A stretch of 64,000 nucleotides of DNA, taken from positions 4,905,501 to 4,969,500 of the forward strand of contig CM076947.1 of NCBI GenBank assembly GCA_039566865.1, read 5' to 3'. Positions 30,976-42,491 of the stretch are shown in pieces. Source of the stretch: Aurelia coerulea. Lineage: Eukaryota; Cnidaria; Scyphozoa; Semaeostomeae; Ulmaridae. Under the pieces are notes generated by a model. That model did not search any database. It was not told where the DNA came from and was given only the letters and a program-made list of their open reading frames with translations. The position numbers and the translations under genes are program-made. Every line of letters starts with the position of its first letter. The stretch's first letter is position 1.

Positions 30976-33553
30976 GAGTAAGGGGGACTAAGATCAACCA
31001 GGAAGATAAAAATTCTTTCCACATTACTTATAAACCAGGTAAAAACTATCTTCGGCCATACGGTACCCAGAAGTGCTGCTCAAAAGCTGTTGTACTATAA
31101 ATGCTAAAAATATGCTACAAGTACTTTTACAGAATTAGACACTACTTAGTCTTGGACAGAGATGACAAGTAACGATAGGTAAAGCATAATGGTTTAGGAT
31201 GGATTTCCTCAGATGGGGAGGATTTGCAAATTGGCATGGAATCAACTGCCTTCTATGCCCCCTTTTTAACTAGAGAAGATATATCCTTCAGTCACTGGCC
31301 TTTGTATAGCATTTCTCTTTTTCACAGTTGTCAACTGTTCCCTTTGTTACAAAGAGCTCCAGTTATTTTGATATAAATTATTTTCGATATCATACCAATC
31401 GGTTGCATGATTGATATGCAGTTGGAGACTTGGTGGACGTAAGCATAACATGTAATCTTCCCTTTCTTTGATCTAAAGCAACATTTAGCTGTGTTCGATA
31501 TTGTCATTAGTCCCTCTTCAACACCAACTTTGATCAGGATGATCACTCTTTATTTTCTTGTTCGTTTTGAAAACTTGATGGCCTAATTGCAATCTTGCAC
31601 ATTTCGTCAGATCTGAGGGGCATTTGAAAAAGCGTAGTTTTTTTCAGAACGAAACGATTTTTTGCAAATTGTTGATGGATTTTTCTTGAAAAAAAAAACA
31701 GGATGTTTGCCAAAGTCAGAAAATCCTATTAGAGAGAGCCCGGGCTTTCCGAGTTTCAAGTCCCGAGTTTCAAGTCAATCATCCTGTAAGCCATCCGTCA
31801 GTCCATCAGCATAGCCCTCAGTATTGAGGTTGCTGTTTTTCAATTACCTGACATTTGTAATTTAGATGTAGATGTAAGCCACCATGGTGTTTACATGAAG
31901 GAAGCATGAAGGAAGCATGAAGGAGGTCTGGTTGAGACTCCACCAAGGACACAACCCGACTTGGCAACCCCCGGGTGGGTAACTTAATAGGTGGATGATG
32001 GAGGTTTGCCATTTTGAATTGTAAAATCATACCCTAAAATTTATGAATTTTTCGAAAACCATACCCGAAAATTTACGGGCCACTCAAAATAGATACCCTA
32101 AAATTGTGACAAAAATTCCCTGAAGCGTTATTCTTCTAAAACGACACCCCAGAATTTATTTTTTATTTGTGATCTTGCCAAAATGATACCCTAGAATTTA
32201 TTGTCAGCATGGTAGCCCAAAAACTTGCACATCCCACACTGGTATACATGGTAATTACCCCCCCCCCCCCCTCGGGTCGGCAACTCAACGAGCAATATTT
32301 GTTTAGAATTTTTCGTGAGATTTATTTGATAATTAGACGTTGGTTGGCATGAAAAAATTTTTGCGGAATTAGGCCTACTTCTCATTCATCTTTTTAAATC
32401 TGTTTATCATTTCTTTCTTTTTTATCACCCGCTGCTTCTTTGTGTTGATAGAATTCAATCGCGAAAAAGTTGATTTGTTTCACATAATGCATAACAGAAT
32501 GGATTTTTCGCAGTCAAGTGGTTACTTAACTGCGAAATATCCGTTTTGTTATGAATAGTAGTGAATGTATGACATATATATAGTGCAATATATATAACAG
32601 AATGGAGTTGTTGCAGTTAAGTGGTTACTTAACTTCAAAATATCCGTTTTGTTATGCATATTAGTGCATCTTTACTTCCTCTTACTTCTCATCCTTTACA
32701 GAACGTAAAACGGCAACAGGATACTCTGTTTACCACTAGTCGAAACTGCGAAATTCGCAGATATCATACAATCCAAGAATTACATTTTGGGAATTATTTC
32801 ACACATTTTGTATTGATCATATTGATTATTGTGTTAAGAGAATTCTTCATGTTGGTCTCTGAAATACCTGTACTGCATAAACACGCATATTTCTCACGAG
32901 AAACCGCTTATTTTATATGAAATGGTAGGCTCAATTTTTCAAAAAGTTAAGAAACATTAAGAATTTGATAAGAGAACAACTGTTTGTACATTGCAGTTTT
33001 AATTTTCCTATCCCGCTCCAAAACGTTTTGAAACTGGATAGCAACTGTTTGGACAATATTTTGAGTACAAATTATGCTATTTACTTGTTTTTGGGATCTT
33101 GCATTTTGATATCTTACAAACGGTGTTAAATACAGCAAAAAGGACAGATCATATTAGAATATGATCTCTTACTTTTTATTAACACCCAAATTAGCAATTG
33201 CAGACAAAGAAACTTCTATGCTCCCATGGACAAGTCATAAACAAAAAAGCAGGCTGTAGAAGCTGCAAGAAGAAGAATACAGTATAAACATCTGCACTGG
33301 AAATTCTTATTTGTGGTTCAGAATCTTTGTTTTAATTACACCCAAAAAAGGTTTCAGTGGATTTGCAAGTTTGGTTTTGCCAATTTGCAAACCTTCCCCA
33401 TCGGAGGAAATCTATCCTACACCATTATGCTTTACCTATCCTTACCCGTCATCTCTGTCAAAGACTAAGTAGTGTCTAATTCTGTAACATGGTTTATAAG
33501 TCATGTAGAAAGAATTGTTATCTTCCTGGTTGATCTTAGTCCCCCTTACTCCA
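30975..33553. mobile_element. Inverted-repeat element, about 2.6 kb
   Basis: The left arm 30975-31240 (word GAGTAAGGGGGACTAAGATC) returns inverted at 33365-33553 (GATCTTAGTCCCCCTTACTC). The arms contain matching internal words such as AAGACTAAGTAGTGTCTAAT. No target duplication was clear. The interior holds a C-run MITE-like section, two palindromes and no recognised gene. Confidence 0.7.
32486..32660. repeat. Two tandem imperfect palindromes
   Basis: Two hairpins of about 65 bp, each with arms of the type CATAACAGAATGGA and TCCGTTTTGTTATG around a GTGGTTACTTAAC centre, are spaced about 105 bp apart. They are separate from the outer inverted repeat. Confidence 0.82.
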
Positions 33554-33653
33554 CTGATTTCATGTAATAAACCAGGCTATTGTGAAAAACTACTCAAAAT
33601 CCCCTTATTGCATACAACTTTAAAGCTTCCTTAGGTGGGAGGGTGGCATACAA

Positions 33654-36600
33654 CAACAGGGTAACATTTCGTTTTCAATAGACCAAGAAGTTTGTTTTGA
33701 TTTGGGGATTGACCAATCAGATCACGCTATTTTCAAAGATGGCGGCCCGCTGTAAGCAAGCAAACCTCCGAAAACGGGCTAAAACCTATCTCTGTTTTTG
33801 TTCCACGGATTTGCGGTTTTCGAATATTTTCAAACAATAACAACGAATTTCTTAAATATGAATTCTGATGCACACTTCCAATGTGCATTTTCCCGATATT
33901 CGGCCTAACTCAAGAGTAACAGGGTGTTGAAACTAATGAAAAAATCGCACGGTTTCAGACCATACCCTCGCCATTACTTGTTCAAATAATTTGCAGGAAA
34001 ATTACTTGGAAATAAAAACAAACCCGAGAAGATTATTTTACAAGTCATACGACCTTGAAATTGACACTTTAAAATTAATTTTTTAATCCCAACTTGTGAA
34101 GGAGCCCACAAAGGTCAAGCGGCTTTTTATTGCTTATAGAAACAGTGTATCTCTTGCCTTTCTAACATTTTGCAAAACATGTTCTGATGAAGGGACTCGA
34201 TATTTTTCCTGTAAGAACCAAAGTGCGTTTTTCACTCTTCACATACCCCTTCACTGTTCATCTCAGCTCTCCAAGGGGGCAAAATTTTATAGGAATGTTT
34301 GGGCGGGAAAGTTTTGGCGGGAAATCTTAGTTCTTGTGCCAGCCAAATTTTGGCCTAATGTTCTGAAGTATGCCTGTGTTTACGGAAAAAGTTCGCGAGA
34401 TGCCTGGAGGATTTTCACAGAAATGTGGGATTCCCTTACATGAAGTATGAATAAAGAATGATACAGAAACGGAGATTATTAATATCAAATCTAATGGCCT
34501 TCAAAAGCAACTGAAAGCGTTCAAAAAATTGGCAAAAGATGGTGAAACTTCAATGAGAGCAATGACCAAGTTGGTTGATCCGGTTTGTGATATTTCATCG
34601 TGATCACCATAATGGCTTCTATGCACACTATAGTGGTTGCACAAATTTTTTAGTCAGTTTCTTAAGTGTTAGGCCATTTTACTCAACAATTTTGTGACTA
34701 GTCTCTTTCTTATGTCTTGGGAGTACCTTTTATGATGAAATTCCAAAGCAAGTATTAACAAAAACTGCACCAAAACAATTCAGAAATATTTCAGTACTGC
34801 ACAGTACCAAAATACTTTCAGGTGACCTAGGAAAATTTTAATTTCAAATTAAAAAGGTTCGTAGCTTTTTGAATCCGAGTGTGTAGTTTGGTTTCATAAT
34901 GTTTGAAAAAACAAACAAAGCCTGCAGTTTCTCACATGCAGTTTCTTGCATTAAAACGATACACGTATATATACCCTTTAAATATTTTAGTTGCAAATTT
35001 TAATTCAGCTTTTTTGTTATACAAATTTCGTTGCGAATGTGGCCCTTGGAATGCAAAATCTCATTTTTTTCCACGATTTCAATTGACTCAAATTGGTTCA
35101 ACAACTTTGATTCAACGAAATATAATTCCTACACGTATTTTTTCTTATAAGAAAATGCTCATAAGAAACTCAACTCTCAGATCTCCAAAAAACTAAGAAA
35201 CTCCAGTACTGGGAAAATATAAGCTAAGAAACTATTTATTTTGATAAAGGAAATCCTCGACATGTTTTTACTTTACTTTCACTTGTTTCCTGTATCATAT
35301 TACTCGTAAGGTACTTGAGTAATGTCTAAACATTGGAAAGGCTTAAAAAACCTTGTTTTGAAATGTTCACGAGGGCACAGGTAGTGAACATGAAGATTGT
35401 TATGGAACCTCTAAGAAACTCGCAAGAAACTCTGAGTACTCAAAATCTGATAATTTTAAGAAACTTCCAGTACTGGCCCGTATAAAAAAATGCGTGTATT
35501 GCGTCCTCCACTCTGCTGACTTGGTGTACTTTTAACTGCGATTAAAAAATTGTCTACCATGAATAGGACAGTTTTGCCAACTATAACGAAAAAACTTTCA
35601 TCACAGTAAATGTAAAACTTACTCGTCCTTGTTTTTGTACATTAGACTGCATGTCTGTTGTAGCTATATGGGATTATGGGAGTTGCGGATCCAACCCTGC
35701 TCTCAAGGCTTTCTGAACTTCAAGAATACTACCTTGCATCTCACAGAAAATATGACAAACCCGAATATTATGTGATGAGTCCTGCTAGTGAGTCTTTCAT
35801 GGTTGTGGCCACTCATTTCACACAGATTCAGAACGCATTTTGCCAGCATTCAGCGAGTGCCCTATTTGTTGCGAATTCTTGAATTGGAGATGGAAACAAT
35901 GGCGATGAAGGCAAACTCATATCTTGATAGGACAACGAGATGACAATAACGATAACGATGGAACAGTGCCAGATGAATTCGTTGGGTTGGAGGCAACAGA
36001 CGATCAAAGGGCGCTGATACTGGAGGACAGAATCTTGAGATGGTGCCAATCTAATATGCCAGAGCAATGGTTGTTAGTTCAGTTAAAGTTTAGCTTCGAT
36101 AGTTTATTTTTATGTAACGTTGTTTTTGCAAAGCGCTTGCCAATTCAGTTTGTTGCAAATGTCCAACTGATATGGTTCTATGACCCTTAACATAAAATAG
36201 CAACACGCCCCCTACCTGGAAATCTACATTTTTGATAGACGAAGCAGTCAACCCCTTTGACTTTAACTCATTAGGACTAAAGATATATTTTTATTTGTCA
36301 ATTTCAAAGTGGAATGACTTGTAAAATAATCTTTTCGGGTTTGTTTTGATTTCCAAGTAATTTTCCTGCAACTTATTTGAACAAGTTATGGCGAGGGTAT
36401 GATCTGAAATCGTGCAATTTTTCCTTAGTTTCAACACCCTGTTACTCTTGAGTTAGGCCGAATATCGGGAAAATGCACATTGGAAGTGTGCATCAGAATT
36501 CATATTTAAGAAATTCGTTGTTATTTTTTTAAAATATTCGAAAACCGCAAATCCGTGGAACAAAAACAAAGATAGGTTTTAGCCCTTTTTCAGAGGTTTG

Positions 36601-36707
36601 CTTGTTTACAGCGGGCCGCCATCTTTGAAAATAGCGTGATCTGATTGGTCAATCCCCAAATCAAAACAAACTTCTCGGTCTATTGAAAACGAAATGTTGC
36701 CCTGTTG
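33654..36707. mobile_element. TIR transposon, 3054 bp, with 412-bp arms and intact 7-bp target duplication
   Basis: The direct repeat CATACAA flanks both ends (33647-33653 and 36708-36714). The arms 33654-34066 and 36296-36707 are near-identical inverted copies starting CAACAGGGTAACATTTCG. Each arm contains AAAGATGGCGGC, like a YY1-type site. The interior has short open frames (for example 35676-35882 and 35924-36190) that I cannot assign to a transposase, so it is probably non-autonomous. The TSD length of 7-8 bp does not decide the superfamily. Confidence 0.9.
35131..35500. mobile_element. ATAAGAAAC-family MITE, nested copy
   Basis: It starts near TACACGTATTTTTTCTTATA and ends near AAAAAAATGCGTGTA. 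Internally it holds repeated TAAGAAACT words, CCAGTACTGG and TGTTTCCTGTATCATATTAC. Closest relatives are at 40680-41005, 42955-43312 and 48310-48560. It lies inside the 3-kb TIR transposon. Confidence 0.8.
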
Positions 36708-36954
36708 CATACAATGGTATTATTTGCAGTGAGAATTCCTCTGTTTTATCTTTACCTATAGTCTATAGTTTTGTTTCGACAATAGAAGTTGAACTATCTT
36801 GCATTTAATTGTCATCCTTAGACTTACAACTCTTTTAATGATTTGTGATAGACAGTTTACAAATTACAAACGGTGTCTACTTTCTAATCTGTCAACAGCG
36901 CTATCTGTCTTTTTGAAGTCTACTGTCATCTACCGGTCTATCAAACATCAAAAC

Positions 36955-37515
36955 TGATGCACATAAGAAGGAAAGAAGGAATATATTTCTGCGAAATTGA
37001 TAAAGTTGTCAAAATTAATTCTGTAATACAGTCAAAAAGTTTTATCTACTACAATGAACAACCAGAAGAATTTTGATTTGTTGAAAGAACAAATTAGCAC
37101 GCAACATTTGATAAACTGATTTCGTTCAATTTTACTTACTTTCAAGTATAAATAATGGGGTATCTATTTTTGTAATAGTTGTATTGGTTGTGCCAGTGGT
37201 GCTTAGTTGTACTGGTTGTGCTGGTGGTTGTGCTGGTTGTGCTAGTTGTGTTAGTTGTGCTGGTTGTGCTTAGTTGTGATAGTTGTGCTGGTTGTGATAG
37301 TTGTGCTGGTTGTGATAGTTGTGCTGGTTGTGATAGTTGTGACAGTTGTGCTGGTTGTGCTTAATTGTGCTGGTTGTGATAGTTGTGTTGGTTGTGATAG
37401 TTGTGCTGGTTGTGATAGTTGTGCTGGTTGTGATAGTTGTGCTGGTTGTGATGGTTATGCTGTATGTGCTAGTTATGCTAGTTGTGCTGGTTGTGATAGT
37501 TGTGCAATAAAGCCA
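36955..37515. repeat. Inverted partner of the CACAACCAG minisatellite with its flank
   Basis: The flank 36955-37165 matches 27775-28000 inverted. It leads into about 350 bp of GTTGTGCTG/GTTGTGATA units (37165-37510), the reverse complement of the big array. The two copies face each other across about 9 kb. Confidence 0.92.
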
Positions 37516-37549
37516 ATAACAACCAGAGCTGTGCAGTCCTGAATTGCGA

Positions 37550-38860
37550 CCCATTTGTCATGATTTGTTGACAATGGCATGTTCTATCTACCGGACCCTC
37601 TGGACCATTGGACCATTGGACCATGCCGCAGACCCTGACCCGCTGGCCGCCAAGATATTTTCGCTGCTATATTGCTGTCTCTTTTGCATAGGAGTAAAAA
37701 TGAAATTATGCTGAATGAAACTTCCTATGGTCTCAGTTATGCAGATAACCCTTTTGTTCGAAAAGAAACGAGGAAACAAGGAGGGATTTACAACCTTAGA
37801 ATGTCAATGTTTACAAAAAAATAAGCAGCAATACCCCAGAATAGAAAGTTGGCTTGAATTTGGTCATACAAAGCTGAGGTTGAAATCAAATGCATGCAAG
37901 AATTGACTCTGATGCAAGAACAAGTCTAAGACCTTTTACCAGACAAAGAATGGATGCAAATTGTTCTGTTTTGCTGAAGTAATACGTGGATGTGAAGTAA
38001 TTCGCGTATTCTGCACACCCTTGCTGTGCTGCCTGTGCTGTCACCACCGAGAGAAGGCACTGTAACACAGCCAAATGATCTCAAAAACATTTGAGTACAG
38101 TGATTTAAAATAATACCGTACAATGATTTGAGGGTAAGACCAAGCAATTCACAATGTGAGGGGCATTTCATTGCCAAAGGATCTCAAAAACATTTGAGTA
38201 CAGTGATTTAAAATAATACCGTACAATGATTTGAGGGTAAGACCAAGCAATTCACAATGTGAGGGGCATTTCATTACCAAAACGTCTTGTACATCTTTGA
38301 CCAAAATCCTTTTCTTTTCAAGGAAATCCACCAAAAATTCGTAAACAATCCTTTCATGGTTTGCTTTTTGAAAGAGGAAAATGCCCCTCGTCACCATTTC
38401 AGGGACGCTGAAATTCGTATTTTTCCCAAAAATGCAGGTCCAAAAATTAGCTAAGTATTTGGATGGGCTGCCATGGGGTAAGGTTTACAACAAAAGACCG
38501 TGGTTGCAATTTCAGACAAATGCATTTTCAATGTGCTTGTGCTTTCAGTGCAATTCTACATGCCGCAGAGCCCCTCTGAAAGCAAAAGATTTCTGACCAG
38601 TTTGATCATACGCAACTGAGAATGTTGAATCCGGCAGACAACAATTAGAATGGCGAAATTCATTCATTTTTCAGGAAAAGTGCAATTAATAATAAAAACA
38701 AGGGTTAAAGGCGTCCCTGAGAAAATAATATAAAGAATTTACAGCAAGAGAAACAGTGCGATGCAAAATTGCCGTCAGGGTCTGCGGCATGGTCCAATGG
38801 TCCAGAGGGTCCGGTAGATAGAACATGCCGTTGATAATGTCATCCATTTTGGCTCTTTGA
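37550..38860. repeat. Inverted repeat pair with about 85-bp arms
   Basis: The words CATGTTCTATCTACCGGACC, CTCTGGACCATTGGACCAT and GCCGCAGACCCTGAC at 37577-37640 return inverted at 38773-38845. The left arm has one extra TTGGACCA unit. The spacer is about 1.13 kb and has no recognised gene. Confidence 0.75.
38071..38277. repeat. 103-bp tandem duplication
   Basis: Two copies in direct order (words CTCAAAAACATTTGAGTACA and GAGGGTAAGACCAAGC), almost identical, so a recent local duplication. Confidence 0.93.
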
Positions 38861-39040
38861 AAGGAAACCTGAATGAATTTGAATCTCAGACAAATGAGCC
38901 CTTTTATGAAACTCTTCTGGGAACAGCAACAGCGAAATGCATCAAGATCCCCCACCGGCCACAGATACCATCCAATGATCAGGGGCGGATCCAGACGTTC
39001 GCACTGTGCTTGAGTAAGCATTTTCAAATATAATGAGTAG

Positions 39041-39388
39041 AGTATCAAATCAAGCAAAGATCCCAAACCATACCGGCAAGAAAGCGAGAATGCTGACGAG
39101 AGAAGTTTAGATTTGTTTGATGGAGAGGATGATCAGGTGTCAGATGATCCTAGTTGTAGCACAACGTCAGGTAAGAGATATAATTACTCTGCCAAAGAAA
39201 AATAGCTTATCGCCAACATTTTCAGCTCATTCACAAAGTCAAAAGGAACAATAAAGGAAGATGCCATCTACAGAATGTTTAAAAAAACAGAATCATTGCG
39301 TTATTTAACAAAGAATCTTAGCACCAGACAATTGACAGGTAAAATCAGATCAATAAAAAAAGCGCAAAGCTGTAAAAACAGAAGATAA
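39041..39388 (+). pseudogene. Broken relative of the recombinase-like gene's C-terminus
   Basis: One frame runs from 39041 to a TAA at 39386 with a single in-frame TAG at 39203. Before the TAG it has an acidic Asp/Glu/Ser stretch (LDLFDGEDDQVSDDPSCS) and then KRYNYSAKEK. After it come LIANIFSSFTKSKG, EDAIYRMFKKTESL and STRQLTGKIRSIKKA. This matches, block by block, the acidic linker plus the PWTKEEANAV...IKDYVRNHI domain of the gene at 8052-25203, here uninterrupted by the intron and on the other strand. A GTAAG word at 39171 followed by AATAG at 39205 could instead be a 35-base intron, which would be unusually short and changes phase. No recombinase core was found nearby. Confidence 0.6.
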
Positions 39389-39584
39389 TTACACCATAAG
39401 AGATAATTAATCCCGGCCATCAGTCTCCAGGTTTCTTTTCAAATTTTTATCACTATCAGCTGGTCTGCCAATTTATGCCCCTCACTACTGTGCTCTTCAA
39501 TCCTAAAACCCAATTTGTGCAGACTTTAAGAGCACAGGATATTCATATAAAATATTGTAAAAACTTTCCCTGGGTGAAGCATTC

Positions 39585-40082
39585 GACGTGGTGTACAACC
39601 ACTTACCACCGACCACACCGACCAGTGCACCGACCACATACCACCGACCGCACCGACCACCGACCAGACCGACCACCGACCACCGACCAGCACCACCGAC
39701 CACCGACCAGCACCACCGACCACCGACCAAGAAAACCACTTACCACCGACCAACAAACCACTTACCACCGACCAAAAAACCACCGACCACCGACCAACAA
39801 AACCACTTACCACTTACCACCGACCAAGAAAACCACCGACCACTTACCACCGACCAAGAAAACCACTTACCACTTACCACTTACCACCGACCAAGAAAAC
39901 CACCGACCACTTACCACCGACCAAGAAAACCACCGACCACTTACCACCGACCAAGAAAACCACCGACCACTTACCACCGACCAAGAAAACCACTTACCAC
40001 TTACCACCGACCAAGAAAACCACCGACCACTTACCACCGACCAAGAAAACCACCGACCACTTACCACCGACCAAATAAATAA
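39585..40082. repeat. CCGACCACTTACCA minisatellite, copy 1
   Basis: About 500 bp of CCACCGACCA, CTTACCA and AGAAAACCA words, regular towards the right with a period of about 31 bp. It is preceded by GTGGTGTACAACCACTTACC. The long Thr/His/Pro open frames are by-products. It has an inverted partner at 62177-62605. Confidence 0.96.
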
Positions 40083-40087
40083 ATAAA

Positions 40088-40690
40088 TTGTCATATCTAT
40101 TTATTGATTTAAAAAAAGCATATGACAGCGTTCATAGAGATCTCTTACTTTTGAAGGTTCTAAAAAGGTGCCAAAATAAGCTTAATTTTTAGCTTTTAAT
40201 TTAAATTTTTTAAATCCCAGTTTAAAATCCCAGTTTTTAATTTTTAATAACTTTTAATTTTAACTAATAATTTTAACTAATAATTTTTAATAAACTATGC
40301 CAAACGTGCATAGTTTATTTTGGCACACCTGGTATACAGAAATATGAAGCAAATGTCTACAGAATATTGTATCAAGTTACGCAACGGGTTTTTCTCAATC
40401 CCATCTCAAGTAATATCAGTTTAAAAGCAAGGGTGCACTTTGAGCCCTTTCTTCTTTAACATCTTTTGATGCAAGCTGCGACTCTGTTACGATTGATGAC
40501 GTAGGCCTAAAGCATTACCCAGGCATAACTATCTCTTCTACTGGCTCATTCCATTACACAATGAAGGCTAAGGCTAAACTGATCTTACCTATATACTCAC
40601 ATACGGGTGTGAAATATTGGGGTCTTATACTCAAAAGCATGGCATTAGATAAGTGTTCAGTCATGAATACGCTGTAGATAACGAGATTTG
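40088..40690 (+). pseudogene. Non-LTR reverse transcriptase remnant
   Basis: Directly after the minisatellite a frame reads LSYLFIDLKKAYDSVHRDLL, the typical FIDxxKAYDSV block with one RT catalytic aspartate. After an AT-rich gap, 40479-40640 gives SVTIDDVGLKHYPGITISST, GSFHYTMKAKAK and, in another frame, a YGCEI(W)GS-like word. These are later RT-region blocks in correct order but broken by stops, deletions and a frame change. The family may differ from the CR1/Jockey-like piece at 10 kb. Confidence 0.7.
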
Positions 40691-41005
40691 GGTACTTAGA
40701 GTTTCTTACGAGTTTCTTACGAGTTTCTTAGAGGATCCATGGCAATCATCATGTTCACTGCCTGTCCCGTCCTGGACATTGCAAAACAAGGTTTCCCATG
40801 TTTAGACACTACTCAAGTACCTTACGAGTATCATAAAACAGGAAACAAGTGAAAGTAAAATAGAAATATGTGAAAGATTTCCTTTATCAAAATAAATAGT
40901 TTCTTAACTTATATTCTCTCAGTACTGGAGTTTCCTAATTTTCTGGCTATCTGTGAGTTGATGAGTTTCTTATGGGCAGTTTCTTATAAAAAATTACGTG
41001 TCCTT
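40680..41005. mobile_element. ATAAGAAAC-family MITE, inverted copy
   Basis: It contains GAGTTTCTTACGAGTTTCTTA, ACTCAAGTACCTTACGAGTA, TTTATCAAAATAAATAG and ends GGGCAGTTTCTTATAAAAAA near TTACGTGT. The order is the reverse complement of the 35131-35500 copy. It has no gene. Confidence 0.75.
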
Positions 41006-41970
41006 AATCGCAGGATTTTGCTAGTCGTTCTACAAGACGACTTGAGCAAGTCCAGCGATTTGTCCGAAATCATAAAAAATCAATAAAAGAGAAGTGCTTC
41101 AGAGAGCAACGCAAGAACAGAAAAAATGACTAATTAAAATAGACTCATACGTACAAGCGTTTCTGCCCTTTGAGTATCAATCAAGTCAATTCAGTATGTT
41201 AATGTAAGGGGACGGTGACAGAGACCAGCACAGGGAACTGGGCAGGGCAAGTGCCCCTTTGCTTCAGGAAATGCACATTGATGGTGGGTCTAGGAACAAG
41301 TAGACTTGCCCCAAGTCTATTTTGTCAAAAAAAGTTTCGTCAAAAACATTGAAGGGAAAAGTGAAGAGCGAAATATACTTTCCAGTGGACTTATTACAGT
41401 TGACAAAACAGACGTGGGCTGTCCATTCTAGATCGGGCACTTCGTTGCCATTGGTTGCGGTTTCAACTCGCGGATTTCAAATAATCAAATCATAACTAGA
41501 TATCGCATTTCAGTGGTGCAAGTTGGTACGACATGCAGAAGGTAAGTCGATGCACTTTTTGGTTGGTAAAAGAGGGCGAGCACGTCACCAGTTGAACTTT
41601 TTGATGGCATTTAGCCTCTTTGAGTGTGTATAACGGGTTGGCATATTGCTGGTTACTGAATGTAATAAACAAATAAGACCAAAAAGCACCTTCCTCTCTT
41701 TCTAAGATAGGCTATAATAATTCATAACTTCTGAATTCTTGTTTGTGAGACGTTCTCCCTTGTTTGTTTGATTATTTTTTGCAGTTGCCTACTATATCAA
41801 TACACTCTGAAACTCAGAGTCAGAGTATGACAGGTGAAATTTACGAAATCCGGAACAACAAAATAACGGGAAAACCAAAATAGGAGGGTAGTCATCATTC
41901 CAAAACTCCCGCTACGTTTTCAGCACACCCCCCCCCCCCAGTAACGACGCCGCCGGACATTAAAAATACA

Positions 41971-42215
41971 GCGGGGAAATTATGAAATACAACATTTTCA
42001 GCGGGGATTAGAATATTCATGGCGGGGAAAGGAAATGTTCGGCTATTTATCTATCATGAAGCTCATATAATTTTTGACGGGGAAGCACAAGTTTCAGCGG
42101 GGAACCTACAGAAACACGGCGGGGAAAGCGTTTCAACTCAAACTCTGCGGGGAAGCAAATTTTCTTGGCGGGTCATCCTTCTTCCTTGGCGGGGAAATGT
42201 TCCAGCGGGGTCGTT
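41971..42215. repeat. Cluster of GCGGGGAAA words
   Basis: About ten GCGGGGAAA-like words (GCGGGGATT, ACGGGGAAG, GCGGGGAAC and similar) occur in about 245 bp at irregular spacing. All read in the same direction. Confidence 0.75.
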
Positions 42216-42316
42216 ACTGGGGGGTGTTTCAGCCAAATGCCTGACTCCCGATGAAATAAATTAGAACCTATGCTCGCTAATTTCAAGAAGAAACTATGTA
42301 CCCAGAAGGATAGGCG

Positions 42317-42491
42317 CATCGGCGTAGGGGGAAATGAAATTTGGGGGGGCTGCCCGATAAAAAATCCATTGTTTAGGAAAATTTTGCCCGACTTAAGGCG
42401 GATTTCTGCCCGATTATGGCTGATTTTTGCAAAATTTTCCGACGCTGGGGGGGCTGCAGCCCCCCTTTGCCCCCTGTCTCCTACGCCTATG
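42317..42491. mobile_element. hAT-type MITE, 175 bp, with perfect 8-bp target duplication
   Basis: GATAGGCG lies on both sides (42309-42316 and 42492-42499). The ends are CATCGGCGTAGG and CCTACGCCTATG, inverted with one mismatch. The inside has G/C runs and the repeated words TTGCCCGA/CTGCCCGA. Confidence 0.88.

Noticed and set aside
31818..32030. Possible exon with donor near 31848 on the minus strand as a 5' exon of the recombinase-like gene
   Set aside because: No acceptor or start fits, and the sequence lies in a C-run repeat inside an inverted-repeat element.
32262..32272. G or C homopolymer runs as functional G-quadruplexes
   Set aside because: Runs also occur at 41930, 46920, 50598 and 58650, and run length is error-prone in assemblies; kept only as part of transposon descriptions.
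35676..36190. Two open frames inside the 3-kb TIR element as a transposase
   Set aside because: They are short, in different frames and without any DDE-type block; too weak to call.
38980..39000. AGGGGCGGATCCAGACG, like a hAT terminus
   Set aside because: It is a single end without a partner or target duplication.
39475..40094. Open frames of up to 203 codons rich in Thr, His, Pro or Trp, Ser, Val
   Set aside because: They come from the CCGACCACTTACCA minisatellite; the same text recurs at 62.2-62.6 kb in the other orientation.
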